Shown piece by piece: positions 35,523-44,789 of a stretch of 64,000 nucleotides of DNA. The notes below the pieces were generated by a model. That model was not told where the DNA came from and made no database searches. It worked only from the letters and a program-made list of their open reading frames with translations. The position numbers and the translations under genes were made by a program. Source of the stretch: Castanea sativa (Eukaryota; Streptophyta; Magnoliopsida; Fagales; Fagaceae); NCBI RefSeq assembly GCF_040712315.1, contig NC_134018.1, positions 5,036,001 through 5,100,000 on the forward strand. The letters run 5' to 3'. Each line of letters starts with the position of its first letter. Position 1 is the first letter of the stretch.

Positions 35523-36359
35523 ATGGCTGCAGAGATATTTGCAGCTAACATTGCAGAAAAAGTCCTGAAGAAGCTAGAGTCCCAGGTTTCCGAAGAAGCT
35601 TGCCTGCTATGGGGTGTTAAAAGCGAAAGGGAAAGACTAAAAGACCGTCTATCCACCGTCAAAGCTGTGCTCTTCGATGCAGCAAAGAAGCAGGGTCATA
35701 ACCAGGAGCTGACTGTCTGGCTTGGGAAGCTTAAAGAGGTCTTTTTAGACGCTCAAGATGTCCTTGATGAATTCGAATGTGAAGAACTGCGGAGCCAAGT
35801 TGTGGAAATACAAGGGAGTATAGCCATGAAGGTACGTCATTTCCTTTCTTGCTCAAATCCACTGCTATTCCGAATCAATATGGGTCATAAAATCAAAGAA
35901 ATTAGAACACGGTTAGATGACATTGCAGCCGATAAGGCTAAGTTTCATCTAAGCGAACTAGCAGAAAATATGCTTGTGGTGCGTGGGAGGGAGATGACCC
36001 ACTCCTTTGTCCATCCTTTAGAAGTTATAGGAAGAGAACATGACAAGGAAAACATTGTTAAACATCTAATGAATGTTGTTGATGGTCAAAATGTCCTCGT
36101 TATTCCTATAGTTGGCATTGGAGGTCTTGGCAAGACTCTGCTAGCAAAACTAGTGTTCAATGATGCAAGAGTGGTGGAACATTTTGAGTTAAAATTTTGG
36201 GTTTGTGTCTCAGATGATTTCATTTTAAAACAGCTACTGGTAAAAATATTAAGATCAATACCTGATGAAAGTTGTAATGAAAATTGGAATGATTTGGACG
36301 AAGAGCATTTGCAAAATCATCTTCGAAATGTTTTGGATGTGTTAGAAATACTGAATTGA
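35523..36359 (+). pseudogene. CC-NB-LRR resistance gene, 5' part (coiled coil and P-loop)
   Basis: ATG at 35523 gives MAAEIFAANIAEKVLKKLES, the usual start of RGA-type CNL proteins. Residues 1 to about 140 are the Rx-type coiled-coil domain (DAQDVLDEFECEEL at 77-89). NB-ARC begins about 165. P-loop GIGGLGKT is at 198-205 and the RNBS-A-like FWVCVSDDF at 225-233. Host codons run to 36339 (residue 272 plus one base); then the copia LTR begins and adds six codons before a stop at 36357-36359. These proteins act as intracellular immune receptors, with ATP/ADP exchange at the P-loop as a switch. As assembled it yields only a CC plus P-loop fragment of 278 residues. The target duplication shows the rest of the gene resumes at 41559. 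Confidence 0.9.
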
Positions 36360-36521
36360 ATAGTATTGTATTTCTCAAGTAAAATAATATACATGAGTGC
36401 CTTTATATAGGAGGCATATGAGTGTTGTACAAGTAAATATGAGTGCAGTACAAGTAGTACAGTGTGCAGTACAAGTAAGTGATCTAAATGGGCCAAGCCC
36501 ACATATGAGTGTACGTTAACA
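36340..36521 (-). repeat. 3' LTR of the copia element
   Basis: 182 bp, TGTTAG...TTAACA on the plus strand. It supplies the stop codon that ends the truncated NLR frame. Confidence 0.95.
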
Positions 36522-36538
36522 GCCCCCCTCAAACTCAA
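36522..36538 (-). other. polypurine tract of the copia element
   Basis: On the minus strand TTGAGTTTGAGGGGGGC lies directly before the 3' LTR. Confidence 0.75.
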
Positions 36539-37179
36539 GGTGGATGTGAGACCAACTTGAGGTTGTCAACCAAATCACGAAGGCATCCCTTAGGATGGGA
36601 CTTGGTGAAGATATCTGCAAGTTGATCTTTGGAGGAGACAGAGAAGAGCTTGAAAGCACCATGAACAAGATGATAACGGATAAAGTGACAATCAATCTCA
36701 ATATGTTTAGTCCGTTCATGGAAGACATCATTATGAGCAATGTGAATGGCACTCTGATTATCACAATAAAGAGGTGTAGCAGAGGATGTAGACACACCTA
36801 AGTACGTAAGAAGCCATCGTAACCAAAGAAGCTCGGATGTGGTATCGGCAAGAGCACGATATTACGCTGATGCGGAGCGGGCCACAAAGGTTTGTTTCTT
36901 ACTTCGCCAAGAAATCAAGGAAGAGCCAAGTAGAAAACAATAGCCAGTGGTGGACCTACGATCAGTGGGATCTCCTGCCCAATCAGCATCAGAGAATGCA
37001 CGAAGTACAAGAGGAGATTGGTGAGTAGAAAAGGCCATGGAAGAGAGTGCCACTTCGGGTAACGAAGAATGCGCGAACGCAGCATAGTGAGTCGACCGTG
37101 GAGCGGACAAATGCGGCTGACATTTGATGAACATCATAAGAAATGTGGACGAGTAACTATGAGATAAACTAGGGCCCAA
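36535..37179 (-). pseudogene. copia RNase H
   Basis: Minus-strand fragments: [20 protein letters not shown] and [12 protein letters not shown] (36862-37179), then, in another frame, LYCDNQSAIHIAHNDVFHER and KDQLADIFTK (36535-36795). These are the standard copia RNase H blocks. A frame break separates them near 36850. Confidence 0.85.
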
Positions 37180-37394
37180 CTAATTGTACGTAAAGAGAAG
37201 GATTAGACAATGGTTTCCCCCCGAGGGAGTCGGATGTGCATTAAGCTCGGCGGGGTGTCAACGGTTCTTGCTCGGTGAGTCCGGCACGAGACAAAAGATC
37301 GAAGCATACTTGGCTTGAGTAATATAAAGACCATACGAGGAACGAGTGATTTCAAGCCCCGAAGAAATAGCTAAGATGTCCAAGATCTTTCATC

Positions 37395-37985
37395 TCAAGC
37401 TGCTTGACTAAGAAAATCCTTGAGTTCTTGTATGCCACTAAGGTCATCACCGGTTATGATCATATCATCCACATAGAGGAGAAGTAGAATGGTGCCTTTA
37501 TCGGTACGACGAATAAATAAGAGCGGCATCATAAGGATGGCGAGTGTAACCCAAGCGAGAAATAGTAGAGCTAAATTTTGCAAACTAGGCTCGAGGAGCT
37601 TGTTTAAGACCATACAATGCTCGGCGAAGGCGACAAACCTTGTTGGAGTTAATGGAGAGACACGGAGGAGGTTGCATGTAAACTTCTTCACTCAAGTCCC
37701 CATTAAGGAATGCATTTTTAACATCCATCGAAAAAGATCCCATTTTCTAAGCGGCGGCAACGGCCGGGAGGGCACGAACGAGATGAGATGCGGGCAACTG
37801 GTGCAAAGGTCTCTTCATAATCAATCCCATACTCCTTGTGTAAAACCTTTTGCAACAAGGCGAGCCTTATAGCGCTCGATGGACCCATCGAGCGAGTCTT
37901 AATCTTGTAGATCCACTTACAACCAACCACGAACATTGTCCCGGGGAGGGAGAGGAACTAAGTCCCAAGTATGGTTTTTGGTTAA
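37395..37985 (-). pseudogene. copia reverse transcriptase
   Basis: Fragments in two frames: GCKWIYKIKTRS, then KEYGIDYEETFAPVARI (37718-37936), and LLLLYVDDMIITGDD with the catalytic YVDD (37395-37691). Frameshifts fall between and within these conserved blocks. Confidence 0.85.
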
Positions 37986-38544
37986 TGCATCAATTTCCTC
38001 TTTCATTGCAACTGCCATAAAGGGTCGGAGTGGAGGCCTCACGATAGGTTTGAGGCTCGTGGAGTGTAGCAAGTGCGGTGTAACAATGGTAATCAAGTAA
38101 ATGTGTAGGAATGGATCTTACCGGGTTGAGTGACGAGGTGGAATGTCTTGTGGAGGTGGAAGGTCTTGTGGAGGATCTTCGGGCGGAGCGGGGAGCGGGG
38201 GACCTAGGCTCGAGTTGGGATAGCTCGTCATCAATCTGCTCATCTTCGACTGGCCAGAAGAGACATTAAAAGGATCGGGTGTTTGTATAGAAAAGTCTAA
38301 AGGAGGATCAATAGGAGTTGGAGAAGGAACATGAGACTCCTGCGGAAAGACTTCAAGTACGGATGAGGTAGTGAGGAAGAACGAAAATGAGAGAGTTCAA
38401 CAAACAAGCGGTGTTCCCGAGAAGACAACATTACGAGAAACACGAAGGCGATGAGAGACAGGATCATAACAACGATACCCTTTTTGTGTTTCGCCATAAC
38501 CAAGAAACGGCAAAGTCTAGATCGAGGCTCGAAGTTTGTTGTGC
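37986..38544 (-). other. copia integrase-RT linker, no clear frame
   Basis: Corresponds to the variable region between integrase and RT. Pro/Ser-rich readings appear in several frames. Confidence 0.5.
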
Positions 38545-39663
38545 TCATGAGGCGAAGAAGAACGAAACAAGCGGATCCAAAAGAGCGAAGGTGATGATAG
38601 TCGGGGGTGACCCAAAGAGGCGCTCATACGGAGTTTGATTATGGATGACGAGTGCTTGGAATGCGGTTAATGGTGTGAACGGCATGAAGAGCGGCTTCAC
38701 CCCCGAGAATGGAGGAGGAACCTTGGCGAGAAGAAGAAGAGTACGAACGAGTGTCAAGAATATGACGAAGTTTACGTTCGGCTCGACCATTTGCGAGAGG
38801 TACTGGACAAGTTAGATGATGTACGGTGCCATAGGAGTGTAACGAGCTTGAAAAGCATATTGAGTGTATTCAAGAGCATTATCGAGAACGAAATATTTTA
38901 ATTCTTTTGGAGAATTGGGTTTCAACCATTTTTGCAAAGTTACGTATATTGGCAAAATTTGAACGAGATTTCATAGGAAATATCCAACTATAACGAGAAC
39001 AATCATCAATGAAAACAACACAAAATCGAGATCCACCACCACTAGAAACAGGAGAAGGTCCCCAAACATCAGAATGAATTAATTCAAAGATACTATTAGA
39101 AATAGAATCACTATTATTAAAAGGTAAAAATTTGTACATTTTCCTAAACGGCATGAAGTACAATCAAAATTGTCTTTGGACACGAGAACCTAACGAGACC
39201 CTTAGAAGCTACATTGTTGTACCCGAGAAGAGGGTGCATGACCAAGACGAGAGTGCCAAAGTGAGAGAGAAGGTAGGGAAGACACCGCGGCCGGCGAGCG
39301 GCCAACGGTGCCGAGCAACGGGTGGAAGATGAAGATTATCCTTGGAAACATACGCCCGACTCTAGGGCCAGGTCCCAAGCTCTTGCCTGTCCTCGGATCC
39401 TGCCTGATACACCCCGAGAATAGTAAAAAATAAGGCGATAACCTAGTTCGGCTAATTGTCCCACGAACACAAATTATAGGATAGGTCGGGAACATGGTAG
39501 ACCCCGGGGAACGAGAGAGGTTGGAGGTTGAAACAAAACCAAGACTATTCCCATGCATGGTGGAACCATCGGCTATGTGAATATTGAGAGGATGTGGAGC
39601 AGGATTAAGTTTGGAGAATAAGGACGAGTGAGGTGTCATGTGATTGCAACGGGCGAGAGTCAA
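38545..39663 (-). pseudogene. copia gag-pre-integrase and integrase
   Basis: The zinc-binding HSRLGHAPSSRVQ region is in 39202-39663. The integrase core SDVWGPSPVSSGG and CVVFIDDCSRYSWIF (catalytic Asp region) lies in 38879-39163. A later fragment carries TPYERLFGSPP (38545-38790). The conserved QQNG stretch near 38793-38805 is broken by the loss of one base where CAG is expected. Confidence 0.8.
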
Positions 39664-40072
39664 AAAGCCAAGTTTGAGACTTACGGGGTAAAGGCGAGAG
39701 CGGTGGAAAGAGATGCATTACCGGCCATACGAACCGGCTTGAGCTATGATCTCCTGTAGGTCGGTAGGTGAGAGGTTGATAGTGGATCCGAAGGCGGGAC
39801 TCGAGTGAAATGGGAGGCATTGGCGGAGTAGACTCGAGTGTTAGCAGCTAACGACGAGTAGATTTGTTGCGACGGTAACAAGTCTCGATAGTGTGGCCGG
39901 GGGCGCTTGCAATAGTTGCGGGAACTTTATTGGTCTGTCTGCGACGATTGCGCTGGAGCCGAAAGAATCACCGAGTGTTGAGGTTGCTCTATGGAAGGAG
40001 TAAGGGCCGAGAACATTAAACTTATCTGGGCTCGAAGAGTTGCAAGGCGAGCTTCTTCTTTGACTAACTCAT

Positions 40073-40674
40073 TCACGAGCGGTATCGAGAGGGAGGAGGA
40101 CAACGATTCGAGAAGGCGACCTCGAATGGGCTCGTAGTCCTTGTGGAGTGACATCGGGAACTCATAGAGACGAAATTCATCTCTAATAGCGGCATATTGT
40201 TGGGCATCTTTTGAGCATGCCCAAGTTGGATCGAAAGGTTAATTTGGTCCCAAGAGCGAAGGCGATCATAGTAGTCATTGATGGAGTGCCCTAGGTTCTT
40301 GCTGAGTTGATGCAATTCAACCGCTAAGCGATATTTCATGGATCCGTGAGTGGTAGAGTATCTTTTGGCCAACATATCCCATTTGATTTCGCATCATCAA
40401 AGCGCACTTGACAAATTGGAGATGGAGGGAATGGAAGTATTTCGAATCCATGTGAGGATCATGTGATTGTGACTATCCCATTCAATCATGCGATTGAGAA
40501 AAGCGGCATCTTCTTCACTTGCCCCCTTCACGGGAATAGTGATTGCACCGGTGCAATAATGCCGAAGCATGCGACCCTTAAGGAAGCGCATAGCTTGAGA
40601 CAGATAAGTAATTCCTAGTCCCACTCGAATACGGTATTGATGGGACGAGGAAGAAAAATATCCTTTTTATCCAT
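40073..40674 (-). pseudogene. copia gag (UBN2-type)
   Basis: A likely start codon lies at 40672-40674. Pieces: YLSQAMRFLKGRMLRHYC and EWDSHNHMILTWIRNTSIP (40397-40624), then KRYSTTHGSMKYRLAVELHQ and SINDYYDRLRSWDQIN (40073-40375). These are copia gag-polypeptide blocks. Frame breaks lie near 40380 and 40630. The capsid end and zinc knuckle (about 39664-40072) are not readable as one frame. Confidence 0.8.
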
Positions 40675-40764
40675 TTAGAGACACTGATATGCAAAAACGG
40701 TACCAAAAAATGAAATCTACGCGAAAAACTGAGTAAGGAGAACCTGGCCCGAAAAAGTCAACTC

Positions 40765-41061
40765 CAGAAAAGTCAACGGTCAAAGTCAACGGTCAACGGT
40801 CCAAGTCAACGGTCAACGGTCAACGGTGACGTGGCAAGCTGACGTGGCAGGATGACGTGGCAAGATGACGTGGCAGGATGACGTGGCAAGCTGACGTGGC
40901 AGGATGACGTGGCGGATGACGTGTCTAGGGCTGACGTCAGCAGGACGGACCTGGCGCGTGACGGCGCGTGACAGCGCGTGGCGGCTCAGATCGGCGCGTG
41001 GAGGCGCGTGGGCGCGTGACCTTTAGGGCAGAACCTTTGGGCGGCGCGTGAGGGCGCGTGG
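40765..41061 (-). promoter_or_regulatory. cis-element arrays in the copia leader
   Basis: Three adjacent arrays between the PBS and gag. At 40765-40825 there are eight TTGAC cores (W-box type) on the minus strand. At 40826-40937 there are eight TGACGTG boxes and one TGACGTCA in roughly 15-bp units. At 40950-41061 there are eight CGCGTG boxes. W-boxes bind WRKY factors, TGACG/ACGT sites bind bZIP/TGA factors and CGCG boxes bind CAMTA factors in plants. Use as enhancers here is inferred. Confidence 0.6.
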
Positions 41062-41358
41062 AAGCTCCGATGACTGTAAGGTTTTCACGAGCAGGCAGAT
41101 TGGAGCAAGACGATCTTCGTGGTACCTTCAGAAAATTTTTCGGAGCAATATTCACGGAGGTACGGAAAAGGCAGTGGTCTTTGCAGTGTTCGAACTCCCC
41201 AACAGCGGCTGCTACAGGTCCGGAACCTGAGGACGATGTCTTGAAGACTTGAAGGTTCAACGGCGAAAGACTGTGGCAGTTGTTGTGATAGCAGAAGCAA
41301 TATGAAGAATAGAGTTACACCAATAAAGACAAGACTGCAAAGAAAAGGTCAGAGCAGT

Positions 41359-41371
41359 GGCTCTGATACCA
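41359..41371 (-). other. primer binding site of the copia element
   Basis: TGGTATCAGAGCC on the minus strand, the initiator tRNA-Met complement used by most copia elements. It directly adjoins the 5' LTR. Confidence 0.9.
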
Positions 41372-41553
41372 TGTTAGAAATACTGAATTGAATAGAATTG
41401 TATTTCTCAAGTAAAATAATATACATGAGTGCCTTTATATAGGAGGCATATGAGTGCTGTACAAGTAAATATGAGTGCAGTACAAGTAGTACAGTGTGCA
41501 GTACAAGTAAGTGATCTAAATGGGCCAAGCCCACATATGAGTGTACGTTAACA
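41372..41553 (-). repeat. 5' LTR of the copia element
   Basis: 182 bp. A TATATAAA box lies on the minus strand at about 41434-41442. Followed on the plus side by the GGATG duplication. Confidence 0.95.
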
Positions 41554-41558
41554 GGATG

Positions 41559-43323
41559 GCAGAAAATTCTTGCTTGTCTTGGATGACGTATGGAACACGG
41601 ATAGAAATAAATGGATTGAGTTGAGGAATTTGTTGATGGGGGTGCCAATGGAAGCAAGATCCTTGTGACTACACGCAGCCCAAGTGTTGCTTATATGATG
41701 GGCACCATGTCCCCGTACAACTCGAAAGGTCTTCCACATGAAGAGTGTATGTCTTTATTTGTAAAATGGGCATTTGAAGACAGAGAAGAGAGTACTCAAC
41801 ATGCAAACTTGGTGAAAATTGGGGATAAGATTGTGCAGAAATGTAAAGGGGTTCCACTGGCAGTGAAATCGTTAGGAAGCCTACTATATTCAAAGCTTGA
41901 TGAAAAGGATTGGAAATTCGTACGAGATAATGAAATATGGAAATTGGAAAGAAAGGAAGGTGATATTTTGTCAGCCTTGCAATTGAGTTACAATCTAATG
42001 CCATCTTACTTGAAAGAATGTTTTGCTTATTGTTCACTTTATCCAAAAGATTATATATTCATTAATATGGATTTGATTCAGCTTTGGATGGCGCATGACT
42101 CGATTCAAAAATCACCAAATGAAAATCGAGAGCTAGAAGATATTGGCAACCAATACATAGACGAGCTCTATTCAAGATCTTTCCTTGAAGATTATTATGA
42201 TTTTGGTTCCTTCCGAGTATTCAAAATACATGATCTCATGCATGATCTAGCACTATCGGTACAAAGTGAGTGCTTAGTAATAAATTCTCATACCAAATAT
42301 ATCTCTAAAGAGGTTAGGCATTTGTCTATTTTTGACAAAACTTGGCAAAATGAAAAAGTTTTAAAATGTTTACAAAGACAAAAGAGTATACGGACCATTT
42401 ATTGTCCAATCAAAGGATTTGGACCCTTTTCTGAATCCTTTGTTGATACATACATCTCAAGATTTAGATACTTGCGAGTCTTGGATTTAAGTGACTCATG
42501 TTTTGAGGAGTTACCAAAATCCATTGGTACTATGAAGCATTTAAGGAGGCTGGAATTAAGCAGAAATCGTAGAATTACAAAACTCCGAAATTCGATTTGC
42601 AAGCTTCAAAATTTGCAGTGTTTACTCCTCGACGAATGTGAAAAACTAGAAGAATTGCCAAAAAATATGAGATACATGATCAGTCTCAGATGGTTGGAAA
42701 TAACAACTAAACAAAAGTCTCTACCTGAGTCCTTGAATTCCCTACAATTTTTGTCAATATCGCATTGTGGCAACATGGAGTATTTGTCTGAAGTGAAGCA
42801 AGGTTACATGGGCCTTCGAATGTTGCATATTGAAAATTGTGAGGGTCTAATCTCTTTGTTTCCTTTCCTAAAATGCCTAACCCTTCTAGAGGCTTTGGGT
42901 ATTCATAATTGTGAAAAACTTGATCTGACTAAATTGGAAGACAATCAAGAAGAATTCACACCTCGCATTCGAGTATTAGTTATATCTAGATTGCCACTGT
43001 TGGTGGCTGTGCCGCAATGGTTCAAACAATCCACAAGAACTTTACAGCACATGATAATTCGAGACAGTCCCAGCTTGACAGAATTGCCAGAGTGGCTGCC
43101 AAATCTTGCATCTCTTAAACTACTTCAAATTGGTGGCTGCCCCAAGTTGTCGTCTTTGCTGGAGGGGAAGCTTTTTATGCCAACTCTAAGATTTTTCAAA
43201 ATTTGGGAATGTCCTGAATTGAGTAGAAGATGCCAACCAGAAATCGGCGAGGATTGGCACAAGATTGCTCGTGTCTCAACAATTGAAATTGACGACAAGC
43301 TTATTAAACAAGCTGATAACTAG
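41559..43323 (+). pseudogene. CC-NB-LRR resistance gene, 3' part (rest of NB-ARC and LRRs)
   Basis: Continues the host frame exactly after the duplicated GGATG. Kinase-2 FLLVLDDVW, GSKILVTTRS (RNBS-B), CKGVPLAVKSLGSLL (GLPL), CFAYCSLYPKDY (RNBS-D) and IHDLMHDLA (MHD) appear in order. Leucine-rich repeats follow (YLRVLDLSDSCFEELPKSIG, HLRRLELSRN and later copies) to the stop at 43323. Joined, the gene would be a single exon of about 860 codons, normal for a short RGA-like CNL. A second lesion lies at 41636-41642: the G-run has five G where six are needed, so the frame fails before RNBS-B. The MHD switch motif and GLPL are intact. The repeats at the end look CNL-like and irregular. Confidence 0.9.
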
Positions 43324-43881
43324 GTATGGAGTAATCTCTTTCCCTCTCTCTTTTATTTACTCTTTTGACAAGCGCTCAACTAAGACTGAGATTAGTTTGG
43401 GTTCATATATTGATCAATATTCATAAAATACTTATACATATACTGTACACATGCACCTTTTTGCTTGGTTACATTCAAAATTCTTGCTATTTTAATTTGT
43501 CAAATATTGTATATTGTTTGTTAGAAATTTTGGGCCAAACCAGATCCAAATTAAGTGTGCCTAATTAATAGTGGGCCCAGTCCAATTTATAATTAAAATT
43601 TGTGTCCTTACTAAAGAGTTATATCACTCGGACACACCTTTTTATTCAGTCATTTGGGCTATGGATGTTAAGGTGTTTCTTTCTCATAATAAGCATAACA
43701 AGCATCACCGTTCGAGTAATTTTAAAACATTTAAAAGATATCCTATTGTTGCTAAGGTTAATAAAGAGTGGTATAAGAGGAATCATTAATTTTTGTGTTC
43801 TATATTCACATCTACTTTTTCTAACATTGGACCGGGGGCAGTGGCCCCCCCTAAATTTTTCCCAAAAAAAAAAAAATACTA

Positions 43882-43890
<9 letters not shown>
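43324..43890. other. NLR 3' flank and retroelement debris
   Basis: No gene. About 43520-43580 (TGTTAGAAATTTTGGGCC) looks like part of an old LTR. From 43825 a transposon end rich in CCCC/GGGG precedes the TA array. Confidence 0.4.

Positions 43891-43945
<55 letters not shown>
43891..43945. repeat. (TA)n microsatellite
   Basis: About 27 TA units. Open frames reading IYIYIY here are artefacts. Confidence 0.95.
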
Positions 43946-43949
<4 letters not shown>

Positions 43950-44233
43950 TTTAGCAATTTGCTTCAATAAAATTGCGCTTTGCCTCCTCTCAAAAATATT
44001 ATTGATATTTTTAAAGGCTATAAAAAATTATTAGTCTAAAATTTAACAAGCACAAAAATTAGCTTAAGTCCAAAAAAAAAAAAAAAAGGAAAAAAGGAAA
44101 AAAGAAAGGGTTTAAAAAGAAAAAGACACCCAACATGTACGCAAGACACTAAAAAGAAAGTTAAAAAAATAATAATAATAAATAATAATAAAAAAAAATA
44201 AAAAAAAGAAAGAAAGAAAACCTAAACACTAAG

Positions 44234-44383
44234 AGCCCGTTTGGTAGAAAAGTTTGAGTAATATTGTTTGTAGTTTTTTGAAATACGTGTGGGTGAAAAA
44301 GTGTGTGAAAATACGTGTGAAAATGCATGTAATGTTATTTAAAAACTAAAAATGTGTGTTTAAGATGCTTTACCAAACGGGGC
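44234..44383. mobile_element. small hAT-like MITE
   Basis: Inverted ends AGCCCGTTTGGTAG and TACCAAACGGGGC. CTAAG occurs on both sides (44229-44233 and 44384-44388), which may be part of a longer 8-bp duplication. 150 bp, non-coding. Confidence 0.6.
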
Positions 44384-44750
44384 CTAAGTCTGACCTGGGA
44401 CTGGGAGGTGGGGAGAGGGAGGCACTAGGCTTGGGCAAGTGGGCAACAGTAGCATAGGCTGTGTAGCACAACATAGCAATAACAGTAAATAGACTAGCAC
44501 CATGCCACCACCAGTCCACCGCCCTCAAATTTGGTATTATATCTAATCTCTCCTCTTTTTGGGATTAGAATATCTTATCTCTCATATCTAAATCTCTAGT
44601 GCCAAAAATTACTAAACTTTTGTTAGTTGATTAGCTTGATTTGATTATCTGAGTTGTGAATAAAATAGAAAGAAAGGTAGAGATGAGAGAACTCTCTCCA
44701 CAATTTACACTCACCGAAAATAGGAGAGAGAGAGAAAGAGAGCATCTAAT

Positions 44751-44789
<39 letters not shown>

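Larger units (their letters stand above)
36340..41553 (-). mobile_element. Ty1/copia retrotransposon inserted in the NLR gene
   Basis: 5,214 bp in minus orientation with 182-bp LTRs (36340-36521 and 41372-41553) that differ at only two positions by my reading. The target duplication GGATG lies at 36335-36339 and 41554-41558. PBS TGGTATCAGAGCC (tRNA-Met type) adjoins the right LTR and a G-rich polypurine tract adjoins the left, fixing the orientation. Gag, integrase, RT and RNase H occur in the copia order but in many short frames. Two substitutions over both LTRs point to a recent insertion. Confidence 0.95.

Noticed and set aside
36535..37936. Plus-strand frames over the copia element
   Set aside because: Shadows of the minus-strand RNase H and RT, whose motifs are unmistakable.
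40951..41061. CpG-island promoter of a host gene
   Set aside because: The GC-rich block is entirely inside the copia leader between PBS and gag, so it belongs to the element.
41665..41667. Start of the downstream NLR half as an independent gene
   Set aside because: The codon at this place is GTG inside the RNBS-B region (VTTRS). It continues a protein whose front half is upstream of the copia element, so it is no natural start.
43646..43957. Open frames reading Ile-Tyr repeats
   Set aside because: They come from the (TA)n microsatellite; the same applies at 59024-59338.
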